A DNA stretch of 55,712 nt from positions 1 to 55,712 of IMG/VR virus record IMGVR_UViG_3300040807_003706. One strand, given 5' to 3'. The translations under genes were made by a program, and so were the position numbers. Source of the stretch: a virus. Shown piece after piece: positions 41,960 through 48,109 of this stretch. Numbering within the stretch: the first letter of the stretch is position 1; each line of letters opens with the position of its first letter. Below the pieces are notes generated by a model, which was not told the origin of the DNA, did no database searches, and saw only the letters and a program-made list of their open reading frames with translations.

Positions 41960-42320
41960 GACAGAAACAGCTCCTTTCAGCTTACGTTATGCTGGATGCA
42001 TAGTGCAACGCCTGCCTTCTAACAGGCGACACTGACGAGCGACGCCTCACCAGTGATTCAGCACTAAGCGAGGGGCCGCCCCAAGCGGCCAACGAGCGCT
42101 CTAGAGCAACCAAAAGCTCTCGACGCCAAAGCCCCTCGCAAGCCTTCTAGGACTGGCAAATGTCCTTCCAGCCCTGAGACGCCGCCCTAAAAGCGGCGTC
42201 GCTCCAGGACGCCTGGTAAATGCAAGGGGAAAATGCGTGCAACTGCGCGGGTGAAGCAAAAACACACGTAAACAATGGCTTTCGGCACAAAAAGGCGCCC
42301 TCTTAGGGGCGCCTTTGTTC
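41960..42320. ncRNA. Structured noncoding region between divergent genes
   Basis: No gene is credible from 41937 to 42515. Stems visible: CGCCTG/CAGGCG (42009-42028); outer GCGAGGGGC/GCCCCTCGC (42068-42076 with 42131-42139) enclosing GGCCGC/GCGGCC and GCTCTAGAGC; GACGCCGC/GCGGCGTC (42178-42200); CCAGG/CCTGG (42204-42216). It ends in a terminator. Could be a structured RNA or leader; class unknown. Confidence 0.4.
42291..42316. terminator. Rho-independent terminator
   Basis: AAAGGCGCCC-TCTTAG-GGGCGCCTTT, symmetrical, T-run on the plus side (TTTGTT) and A-run on the other. Ends the structured region. Confidence 0.8.
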
Positions 42321-42515
42321 TGGAACAACAGCCAAAGAAACGATGGAGGGGAATGGTTGTTTCTCAATGCCTTCGGCGAGTTCTTGACCGGAAAAGCTTT
42401 TTTGAAAATCGTCTGTAACATTTATTCACAGGTGATTCAGAAGGGCACGATGCCCTGCGCATCGTTCAGTATCTCATCGCCTTAACCATGGATACTTTCT
42501 ATCTTCTTCTCGAAA

Positions 42516-43523
42516 ATGTCTTTGTACATAGTCGATTTTGGTAGCCTCTTTTGGCACATTCTCAGCGTGCAAACAGGCACCATCACACAACTCTCTCCTG
42601 AACAGTTCCGTACACTTGCTTGGCTCCCCAATGGAGCCAAGCTCATCTGCGAAGCTGCTCACCTCGGCACACCACGCACTGATTTCAGCCTTGCACAGGT
42701 GTACACCGAACAAGAGCTCCTCTCTCTATACGCTGCGCTCACAGCTAAGGGCTGTGAGCTGCGCTTGTTCCCACAAGGCATCACGGCTAAAGCCAGAGCA
42801 ATGGCGGGGATTAATGATAAAAGTGATAAAGGCGATCTTCTCGCTATTGCTTACTACGTCCAAAAATTTCCCAACACGCCCCTTAAGCGCCCTCCTACAT
42901 CGTTCGTCACTGAACGTCGCGTAGAAGCTGGCTGGACGTTCAAAAAAGAAAACGATGGCATCCTCAATGTGGCCCGTCGTTTCAAATATTTTCGCCACGA
43001 TGACTACGTGGCATTGTTCGTCGAACGTAATTTCGACGAACTAGCCTCGCGCTTGTCAAACAATGCAAAGGAATTTGTCCATTTGTCCGACGACTATCGT
43101 TCCAGAAAAAAAGGCAAAAGCTGGAATCAAGACAGCACGCGCAAATCACGCATCTACACGCTTGCCGCATTGTTCCTGCATCCTGATGGCTACGCCCGCA
43201 GACGCCCTGACACTGGCACACTGCCAGGCATTAATTGGCTAAAGCGCTATGTGCTTCATTTCAGCCCTTTCCATTTCAAGGGCGGCATTGCACGCTCCAA
43301 TTTGAAATGGCATGCTTTCCGCAATGAAGCCATTAACGCCCTCGGCACTCGCAAGGCATCGTCAAAAGGCAAAGTGCTCTCGCATTACGATTTCAACGAT
43401 GACCAGCACGAGCAATTCCGTCAATGCCGGAAGGAATTCATGGGAGCCGTCACGGAAACCATGCAAACCATTCGCGATATGGTGCAGGAAAAGCTTGAAA
43501 ATGGAGAGCTTGTCCTCAAATAG
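42516..43523 (+). CDS. Protein with RuvC/RNase H-like N-terminal signature (putative)
   Basis: 335 residues. MSLYIVDFGSLFWHILSVQT (D7 on strand 1), GAKLICEAAHLGTPRTDFSL (E46 on a mid strand), and DKSDKGDLLAIAYYVQKF (D101, D104, D107) parallel RuvC/RNase H folds, where acids sit at 'D', 'E' and 'K..D..DA.AIA'. The remaining ~215 residues (positively charged, KFYF/RRRP rich) are not recognised. The reading as a resolvase or nuclease is inference; it may be inactive or a different family. It is the only plus gene near here and is followed by a gene-poor stretch. Confidence 0.55.
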   Translation: MSLYIVDFGSLFWHILSVQTGTITQLSPEQFRTLAWLPNGAKLICEAAHLGTPRTDFSLAQVYTEQELLSLYAALTAKGCELRLFPQGITAKARAMAGINDKSDKGDLLAIAYYVQKFPNTPLKRPPTSFVTERRVEAGWTFKKENDGILNVARRFKYFRHDDYVALFVERNFDELASRLSNNAKEFVHLSDDYRSRKKGKSWNQDSTRKSRIYTLAALFLHPDGYARRRPDTGTLPGINWLKRYVLHFSPFHFKGGIARSNLKWHAFRNEAINALGTRKASSKGKVLSHYDFNDDQHEQFRQCRKEFMGAVTETMQTIRDMVQEKLENGELVLK

Positions 43524-43555
43524 GCAGCTATGATATGGGCACGCTTCCTTCATTC

Positions 43556-43760
43556 TGCCATGATTCTTCGCGCATCATTCAGTTCATCAGGAAGCTGCCT
43601 TCCTTTTGCTAACGCTTCATTCAGGTGGTCATAACGACACGCTCGTTATTCAACGCCTCATGAAGCCATAGCTCAACATTGCGCATCGCCTCTTTCAATC
43701 TGTCATAACGCTAACCACGCGCTATTCATCCCATCAAGAGGCATGCACATATGCATTAAG
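43556..43760 (-). pseudogene. Possible decayed coding remnant
   Basis: Minus-strand frames between 43760 and 43556 hold two short, related peptides, RYDRLKEAMRNVELWLHEAL and RYDHLNEALAKGRQLPDELN DARRIMAE, in different registers separated by stops. They look like repeats of one helical motif broken by frameshifts. It is small and uncertain. Confidence 0.25.
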
Positions 43761-43814
43761 GAAAATAGTTGATGAAAAATGGCGCCGTTTCTGGCAAGGG
43801 TATGCCCACGCCGA

Positions 43815-43829
43815 GAATGAGAATCATTC
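43815..43829. promoter_or_regulatory. Fur-like palindrome, left flank
   Basis: GAATGA-GAA-TCATTC perfect inverted repeat; similar to half-sites of ferric-uptake-regulator boxes (GATAAT/ATTATC type). 15 bases before the LexA-like box and about 160 bases upstream of the plus-strand coiled-coil gene. Confidence 0.4.
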
Positions 43830-43843
43830 CCGCTACCGCGCTG

Positions 43844-43859
43844 TAGTACATTTGCACCA
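43844..43859. promoter_or_regulatory. LexA-box-like site, left flank
   Basis: TAGTACATTTGCACCA: one perfect half (AGTAC) and one divergent half (GCACC). Its reverse complement is almost identical to boxes at 48216-48321 on the other side of the island. Confidence 0.55.
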
Positions 43860-43989
43860 TCAGCTTTGCTTATGGCAGGCATAGGCAGCGCTTATGTTAC
43901 AGAGTGTGACAATTGGCTCGATCGGCGCCGATTCGCGGTAGACTGAGGCACGAGCGAGAGATCGCTCGCCCGACCCTCGACAATCCGCC

Positions 43990-44145
43990 ATGGCCTCCCC
44001 CTCGATCGCCGACCTGTTCGCGGCTCAGCTCGCAGAGCTCGAGAAGCGCCACCAGGAGAGCGAGAAGCGCCTCGAGAGAATGATCAGCAGCGTTCGCGGC
44101 ATGATCAGCGAGCTCGAGAGCATCGATTTGGAATCAGAATGCTGA
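43990..44145 (+). CDS. Small coiled-coil protein, 51 aa
   Basis: ATG at 43990, TGA 44143-44145. MASPSIADLFAAQLAELEKR HQESEKRLERMISSVRGMIS: a single amphipathic coil, probably dimerising. Uses the island's codon style (CTC, GAG, AGC). Followed by a very strong terminator, so it is its own short transcript. The LexA-like and Fur-like sites lie upstream. No family recognised; could bind a partner through the coil. Confidence 0.7.
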   Translation: MASPSIADLFAAQLAELEKRHQESEKRLERMISSVRGMISELESIDLESEC

Positions 44146-44153
44146 TCACAACT

Positions 44154-44179
44154 AGGATCCGATACGGATCCTTTTTTTT
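44154..44179 (+). terminator. Strong Rho-independent terminator
   Basis: AGGATCC-GATAC-GGATCCT followed by eight T. Ends the coiled-coil gene transcript before the iterons. Confidence 0.92.
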
Positions 44180-44190
44180 GGCCCGCACTG

Positions 44191-44258
44191 ATACGAAATC
44201 GTATCACGACAAGGCGCAATACGAAATCGTATCACGACAAGGCGCAATACGAAATCAG
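44191..44258. repeat. Tandem iterons (28-base unit, two full copies plus part of a third)
   Basis: A 28-base unit is repeated exactly at 44191-44218 and 44219-44246, and the first bases recur from 44247. Each unit carries the near-palindrome GATACGAAATCGTATC (arms GATACGA and TCGTATC) then ACGACAAGGCGCA. The repeated palindrome at fixed 28-base spacing is typical of replication initiator binding sites. Confidence 0.9.
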
Positions 44259-44280
44259 TTTTCCACAGGCCTGTGGAAAA
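44259..44280. promoter_or_regulatory. Back-to-back DnaA boxes in a perfect palindrome
   Basis: TTTTCCACAGG is followed directly by its exact reverse complement, CCTGTGGAAAA. TTTTCCACA is the DnaA box reported for cyanobacteria, so there are two boxes in opposite orientation. It adjoins the iterons. Confidence 0.75.
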
Positions 44281-44413
44281 CGTCGGTGATCCCCCATCTG
44301 GCGTCTATGCGTGTGGCAGCATAGGAAGCCACAGAAAGAAGCCCGCCACCCTACGGGAGGGGAGCGGGCTCTAAGAGATGTCTCTGAGGCCTCAGGAGAG
44401 GCGAGGAATAGGC

Positions 44414-44656
44414 TCAGGGGAGGTAGTTTCGGCCTCTGTTGTATCCGAGCCTGTCGAGCTTTTGGCGGGAGGAGAGGGAGCGAAGGCGAAGGAGCCAGAG
44501 GCCTGGGAGGCGAAGGGAGAGGAGGCCGAGCCATCCTGATTCTCTGGTGTGCCACGAGGAGAAGGAGACTAGGAAGGGGAGGCTAGGGGGAGCGGAGCGG
44601 GAGACGATGAGGAGGGAGCGAGAGGAGCGAGAGGGGAGACGGTAGGAGCGGATCAT
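44414..44656 (-). CDS. Island protein, 80 aa, Ser/Leu/Arg-rich
   Basis: Starts at ATG 44656, overlapping the stop of the preceding gene as ATGA. MIRSYRLPSRSSRSLLIVSR ... WHTRESGWLGLLSLRLPGLW then LDRLGYNRGRNYLP. The coupling supports it, but composition follows the pyrimidine-rich strand, so the reading could be coincidental. Last gene of the island operon. No family seen. Confidence 0.45.
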   Translation of the reverse strand: MIRSYRLPSRSSRSLLIVSRSAPPSLPFLVSFSSWHTRESGWLGLLSLRLPGLWLLRLRSLSSRQKLDRLGYNRGRNYLP

Positions 44657-44883
44657 AAGAGCGCCTCCTCTGCCTCGGTCTCTGCGCAGAGGCGAGCCTC
44701 TGAGAGCTGCTCCTCGAGCTGAGAGATGAGGCTCTGCAGAGTGTAGGAGCGGGAGACGGAGGCCTCCTCGAGCGCGTCATACAGGGAGGAGAGCGCCTCC
44801 TCTGCCTCCTCGAGGGAGGCGAAGGAGGCCAGCTCCTCATCGTGGCCGTAATGGGAGCGAGCTGTGAGAGAGAAGGGAGCCAT
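44653..44883 (-). CDS. Island coiled-coil protein, 76 aa
   Basis: ATG at 44883, four bases after the stop of the DUF7227-like gene. MAPFSLTARSHYGHDEELAS then EEAEEALSSLYDALEEASVS and LISQLEEQLSEARLCAETEA: acidic helical hairpin. Clear amphipathic repeats rather than random composition. Function unknown. Confidence 0.65.
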   Translation of the reverse strand: MAPFSLTARSHYGHDEELASFASLEEAEEALSSLYDALEEASVSRSYTLQSLISQLEEQLSEARLCAETEAEEALL

Positions 44884-44887
44884 GGCC

Positions 44888-46003
44888 TCAAATGCGAGAG
44901 AAGGCGAAGGAGCCGCCACCAGCCATGGGAGCGAAGGTGCCAGAGCCAGGAGCGAGAGCGAAGCGAGAGGCCGCCGAAGGATCGGCTCCTCTCGATCGCT
45001 TGAGGCGAAGGAGAACAGCGAGGCCAGAGAAGCCAGGAGCGGGAGACGGATCGAGCATCCTGAGATCGTTTGCATCTCCATCGACGCACTGGAGGAGCGC
45101 CTCTCTCCCTCGATCATCGCGGAGGAGGAGGGAGCGCGGGAGCTCCTCTCCCTTGCCGATCAGCACGGGCACTGCCAGAGAGAAGCCTGCCTCGATGGCA
45201 TCGAGAGCGCGAGAGGCTCCTCCCTCACGATCAGCAGCGAGGGATGCCGTGGTGTGGATCCCTGCCTCTCTCATGGCCAGGAGGCCAGAGCGGCCGTAGA
45301 GGGGAGCCTTCGCGTAGTCGTACAGCTCGAGGAAGGGTACAGAGGCGAGCGCCTCGGGGATGGTGCGGATGCCGCAATCTATGGGAGCGCCGAACAGAGC
45401 CGAGAGGCTCGCGGCCTCTGCAGGAGAGAGGCGAACAGAGAGCCAGGCCTCAGTCCATGGGAGCTCTTGAGTGCCGTTAAGGCGAAGCGCGAAGGGGAGG
45501 CCGAGGCGCCGAGCCTTGCGATAGGAGAGGCCAGCCGCCCATAGGACGGAGAGAACGAAGGCCTCACGATCCGCGAGGAGCGCGAGAGCGCGGCGAGCAC
45601 GACACGCGGGGATTGCTGGGCTCATGCCTCCGTGCCCACTGTATGCGAGACAAAGCTCCTGACAGGCCTCCGAGGCAAAGGGGCAAGCATTAAAGAGGAG
45701 AGCTCGAGCGGTGAGGCCTTCTCTGTCTGCCAGAGCACGGATGCCTGGGAGCTCTCCCCTCACGGGAGAGGCATGAGAGCCAGGGGAGACGGCTCGAGCG
45801 AGAGCGCGAGCAGGGGGGAGATGGAGTATGGCAGAGAAGGCGAGACCGCTCCCCTTCGCGAGCTTCGCATTAGCAGAGCCTGAGGTGAGAACAGAATCCA
45901 CAGAGAGGCCAAACCTAGCGAGGAGGGAGCGGACACGCTCAGGAGCGCGAGGAGCGCGAGAGAGGCGAGCGGGAGCGGGGGGAGCCAGGAGAGCGGGAGC
46001 CAT
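44888..46003 (-). CDS. DUF7227/GP88-like protein
   Basis: 371 residues. N-region SANAKLAKGSGLAFSAILHL, Cys cluster NACPFASEACQELCLAYSGHG, then CRARRALALLADREAF, RLNGTQELPWTEAW, FLELYDYAKAPLYG, AADREGGASRALDAIEAGFS LAVPVLI, and CVDGDANDLRMLDP ending AVLLRLKR. This order (C-P-x-A...C...C, RLN, YDYxK, DGDxxDxRxxDP) is that of DUF7227, related to mycobacteriophage Gp88, of unknown function; the Cys set may bind a metal or Fe-S. It is the only island gene assigned to a known family, which shows the island is genuinely coding. Confidence 0.85.
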   Translation of the reverse strand: MAPALLAPPAPARLSRAPRAPERVRSLLARFGLSVDSVLTSGSANAKLAKGSGLAFSAILHLPPARALARAVSPGSHASPVRGELPGIRALADREGLTARALLFNACPFASEACQELCLAYSGHGGMSPAIPACRARRALALLADREAFVLSVLWAAGLSYRKARRLGLPFALRLNGTQELPWTEAWLSVRLSPAEAASLSALFGAPIDCGIRTIPEALASVPFLELYDYAKAPLYGRSGLLAMREAGIHTTASLAADREGGASRALDAIEAGFSLAVPVLIGKGEELPRSLLLRDDRGREALLQCVDGDANDLRMLDPSPAPGFSGLAVLLRLKRSRGADPSAASRFALAPGSGTFAPMAGGGSFAFSRI

Positions 46004-46032
46004 GAGATCAGCAGAGAAGGAGGGGAGGGGGA

Positions 46033-46050
46033 GGCCTCCTCGCGGAGGCC
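46033..46050 (-). terminator. Intergenic hairpin GGCCTCC-TCGC-GGAGGCC
   Basis: Perfect 7-bp stem between the 85-residue gene and the DUF7227-like gene. No T-run, so it may act as RNA processing or stabilising element. One of a set of similar hairpins in the island. Confidence 0.5.
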
Positions 46051-46064
46051 ATGAGAGGGAGAGC

Positions 46065-46322
46065 TCAGGAGAGCAGCAGAGAGGCAGAGGCGAGAGGGAG
46101 CCAGAGGAGAAAGGCCTCGAGCTCTGGCAGGCTCTGGCTCTCGTGAGCGATCGAGGGGGAGGCCGTCTCGATCAGCAGGTAAGAGCCACGATCGAAGGCG
46201 AGGCGAAGGCCTCGCGAGAGCGCGAGGAGGGAGAGCAGAGGCGCGGCCTCAGAGGCGCGATCGATAGAAGGGGAGGAGAGCATGAGAGGAGCGAGGCGAA
46301 CAGAGAGAAGGCCTCCCCCCAT
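46065..46322 (-). CDS. Island protein, 85 aa
   Basis: ATG at 46322 sits in the loop of a hairpin (46310-46336). MGGGLLSVRLAPLMLSSPSI, then LSRGLRLAFDRGSYLLIETA and SLPELEAFLLWLPLASASLL with a hydrophobic tail. The upstream gene stops 20 bases before. A frame covering 46065-46676 also exists but would overlap two other genes. Function unknown. Confidence 0.5.
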   Translation of the reverse strand: MGGGLLSVRLAPLMLSSPSIDRASEAAPLLSLLALSRGLRLAFDRGSYLLIETASPSIAHESQSLPELEAFLLWLPLASASLLLS

Positions 46323-46336
46323 GGGAGGGGGAGGCC
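46310..46336 (-). promoter_or_regulatory. Hairpin enclosing a start codon
   Basis: GGCCTCCCCC/GGGGGAGGCC with the ATG of the 85-residue gene in the loop. Could limit or time its translation. Confidence 0.4.
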
Positions 46337-46342
46337 AGGAGC

Positions 46343-46582
46343 TCAGGAGCGAGCGGAGCGCGAGAGCTTCTCTGCAGCATCGCAGGAGGCAGCAGCAGCG
46401 AGAGCCACAGAGGCAGCAGCAGCGGAGGCGAACAGAGCGAAGGGAGCGGCGAAGGGAGCAGCGGCTCGAGCGGAGGGAGCTAGAGCGATGCGGTTGCCGT
46501 AGGAGGAGGCACAGAGGCCGAAAGCTACAGAGCCCGCGAACAGAGCGAGCGTAGGAGCGAGAGCGCGAACAGAGCGGAGCAT
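46343..46582 (-). CDS. Island membrane-like protein, 79 aa
   Basis: MLRSVRALAPTLALFAGSVA FGLCASSYGNRIALAPSARA, then PFAAPFALFASAAAASVALA AAASCDAAEKLS: two hydrophobic segments (~8-25 and ~42-65), Ala-rich, suggesting a small membrane protein with both termini on one side. Preceded by the shared leader GCTCTCTGTTCTC. Small-residue TM segments are reminiscent of holins, but that is only resemblance. Confidence 0.6.
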   Translation of the reverse strand: MLRSVRALAPTLALFAGSVAFGLCASSYGNRIALAPSARAAAPFAAPFALFASAAAASVALAAAASCDAAEKLSRSARS

Positions 46583-46611
46583 GAGAACAGAGAGCGAGAG
46601 GGAAGGAGAGC

Positions 46612-46631
46612 GGGAGGCCTCGCGGCCTCCC
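46612..46631 (-). terminator. Intergenic hairpin GGGAGGCC-TCGC-GGCCTCCC
   Basis: Perfect 8-bp stem between the 38-residue and 79-residue genes. Same loop (TCGC) and arms as others in the island. Confidence 0.55.
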
Positions 46632-46639
46632 TTGAGAGA

Positions 46640-46756
46640 TCAGAGAAGGGAGGAGCGGAGCCCTTGCCAGAGGCAAATAACGGCAGAGGAGTCGTAACGA
46701 CCGCCAGAGCCCTGAGCGTTAACGATGATCAGAGCGGAGATAAAGTCGAGAGCCAT
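46640..46756 (-). CDS. Island protein, 38 aa
   Basis: ATG at 46756 preceded by the leader GCTCTCTGTTCTC; TGA at 46640-46642. MALDFISALIIVNAQGSGGR YDSSAVICLWQGLRSSLL. Short, hydrophobic start then a Gly-rich turn. The shared leader supports translation. Function unknown. Confidence 0.5.
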   Translation of the reverse strand: MALDFISALIIVNAQGSGGRYDSSAVICLWQGLRSSLL

Positions 46757-46822
46757 GAGAACAGAGAGCGAAGGAGCGAGGCGATCTCTCGCCTCATGCA
46801 CGCAATGGTAAGGCCTCGAGAG

Positions 46823-46850
46823 GGGGAGGCCAGAGCCTCCCCTCTCCTTT
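46823..46850. terminator. Hairpin with short T-run
   Basis: GGGGAGGC-CAGA-GCCTCCCC; on the plus strand followed by TCTCCTTTT. It occupies the spacer between the 55-residue and 38-residue genes. Confidence 0.5.
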
Positions 46851-46875
46851 TGAAATATTTCGTAACAATCCGCGA

Positions 46876-47043
46876 TCAGAGATCAGCAGAGGAGAGCTCC
46901 TCGAGATCAGAGAGAAAGGCCTCGATCGTGGCAGACGGCAGCCACCTAGCGAGCTCCTCGAGGAGGAGAGGGAGGCCAGAGGAGGCGAGGCCGAGCTCCT
47001 CGGCGCGATCGAGGAGCCGAGCCCGCAGGTAGGAGGGGAGCAT
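46876..47043 (-). CDS. Island helical protein, 55 aa
   Basis: ATG at 47043, TGA at 46876. MLPSYLRARLLDRAEELGLA, then LPLLLEELARWLPSATIEAF LSDLEELSS: a compact amphipathic helix bundle with charged faces. Sits 11 bases after the 94-residue gene. Real-looking sequence despite low-complexity DNA. No family. Confidence 0.65.
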   Translation of the reverse strand: MLPSYLRARLLDRAEELGLASSGLPLLLEELARWLPSATIEAFLSDLEELSSADL

Positions 47044-47054
47044 GAGAGGGAGCC

Positions 47055-47339
47055 TCAGGAGGAGAGATCAGCAGCAGAGAAGGAGAGCGGGAGCTCGATC
47101 GCCAGAGGGAGGCCATGGCGAAGGCGAAGGAGGGAGCGCCTCTCCCGTAGGAGGCGCTCCTCGGCCTCGCCAGAGAGGCGAGGGAGGAGGCGCTCGATCG
47201 TGGCGAGGCGCCTCTCGAGGAGGGAGAGCTCCTCGCGAGGAGGGAGCGCGAGAATAGCCTCGAGCTCAGAGGGGGAGAGCTCGCGGCCTTCGCTCTCTAC
47301 GGCAGAGCAGAGCGAGGCAAGCTCAGAGGGGGAGAGCAT
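47055..47339 (-). CDS. Island coiled-coil protein, 94 aa
   Basis: MLSPSELASLCSAVESEGRE LSPSELEAI (two LSPSEL segments), then LSLLERRLATIERLLPRLSG EAEERLLRERRSLLRLRHGL. Heptad-rich, alternately acidic and basic. Probably oligomeric. Between the 65-residue and 55-residue genes in the same operon. Confidence 0.65.
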   Translation of the reverse strand: MLSPSELASLCSAVESEGRELSPSELEAILALPPREELSLLERRLATIERLLPRLSGEAEERLLRERRSLLRLRHGLPLAIELPLSFSAADLSS

Positions 47340-47348
47340 GGCAGAGCC

Positions 47349-47546
47349 TCAGGAGACGGGAGAGAACAGGAGGGAGAGAAGCTCCTCGAGCGCCTCCTCG
47401 GCCTCGGCTCGAGCGGTAGGAGAGAGCGAAGGGGAGGCGAGCTCCTCCTCAAGCTCGCGAGCGAACAGAGCGGCCTCACGGCGAGAGGAGAAAGAGAACC
47501 GAGGCCATGAGAGATCAGAGGCGCTGATCTCATGAGTGGGAGCCAT
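47349..47546 (-). CDS. Island protein, 65 aa
   Basis: ATG at 47546; MAPTHEISASDLSWPRFSFS SRREAALFARELEEELASPS LSPTARAEAEEAL, acidic helical. The longer frame from 47609 crosses a hairpin and lacks the ATG context; rejected as start. Gap of 9 bases to the next gene. Function unknown. Confidence 0.6.
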   Translation of the reverse strand: MAPTHEISASDLSWPRFSFSSRREAALFARELEEELASPSLSPTARAEAEEALEELLSLLFSPVS

Positions 47547-47581
47547 GGGAGCCAGAACAGAGAACAGAGAACAGAGAGAGG

Positions 47582-47599
47582 GGAGGCCTCGCGGCCTCC
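47582..47599 (-). terminator. Intergenic hairpin GGAGGCC-TCGC-GGCCTCC
   Basis: Perfect 7-bp stem between the first and second gene of the island operon, same TCGC loop as at 46033 and 46612. Confidence 0.55.
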
Positions 47600-47613
47600 T
47601 GCAGGGCATAGCC

Positions 47614-47988
47614 TCAGATGAGGCCGAGGCGAGAGGCGCGGCGAAGGAGAGCGGAGCGGGAGGCCTTCGCCAGAGAGGAGGAGCTCTCGCCTGCCTCGAT
47701 CAGCGCGGCGACCAGCAGAGCGCGAGGGGAGGCAGAGGAGAGAGGCTCAGGCAGAGCAGAGGCGAGGCGCTCGAGCCAGGAGGCCAGAGCGCGAAGGGAG
47801 GGAGCGAGACGGCCTCGAGCCTGCCAGAGGCGAGCGGCGAGAGCATGGCAGAGAGCCACAGAGAACAGGAGCGCCTCGAGAGCCTGAGCGGCGATCGTCT
47901 CCCATGGGAGAGAGGAGAGCGCCTCGATCAGATCAGAGAGAGGAGGGAAGGAGGGAGAGGCGGAGCCTCTGAGAGAGGGAGCGAGCAT
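47614..47988 (-). CDS. First gene of island operon, 124 aa, membrane-helix protein
   Basis: ATG at 47988 preceded by the shared leader GCTCTCTGTTCTC; frames further upstream run into the repeat array. MLAPSLRGSASPSFPPLSDL IEAL, one hydrophobic helix (LEALLFSVALCHALAARLW), then basic/hydrophobic helices (LRALASWLERLASALPEPLS, ALLRRASRLGLI). Likely membrane associated. The operator array lies 120-430 bases upstream. Confidence 0.6.
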   Translation of the reverse strand: MLAPSLRGSASPSFPPLSDLIEALSSLPWETIAAQALEALLFSVALCHALAARLWQARGRLAPSLRALASWLERLASALPEPLSSASPRALLVAALIEAGESSSSLAKASRSALLRRASRLGLI

Positions 47989-48109
47989 GAGAACAGAGAG
48001 CAGAGAACAGAGAGGCGATCTCTCGCCTCGATCGAGACAATACAGAGAAGGAGAGCGAGCGGGAGGCCTCTCCTCGCGGATTGTCACATCTCTTAACGTA
48101 TGCGGCCAT

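Larger units (their letters stand above)
44185..44300. other. Putative replication origin (iterons plus DnaA boxes)
   Basis: The combination of two and a half iterons, a DnaA-box palindrome and a preceding terminator is the arrangement of a plasmid-like origin. There is no obvious replication initiator gene nearby among the recognised families; one of the unknown island proteins might serve. Confidence 0.5.

Noticed and set aside
42101-42421. 106-residue minus-strand frame over the structured noncoding region.
   Set aside because: Composition follows hairpin DNA, crosses a terminator, and shows no protein-like pattern.
45828-46502. Long plus-strand frames in the island, for example a 224-residue Glu/Arg/Gly-rich one.
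   Set aside because: They are the purine-rich complement of the minus operon, giving only Glu/Arg/Gly/Ala runs; the DUF7227-like protein is on the other strand.
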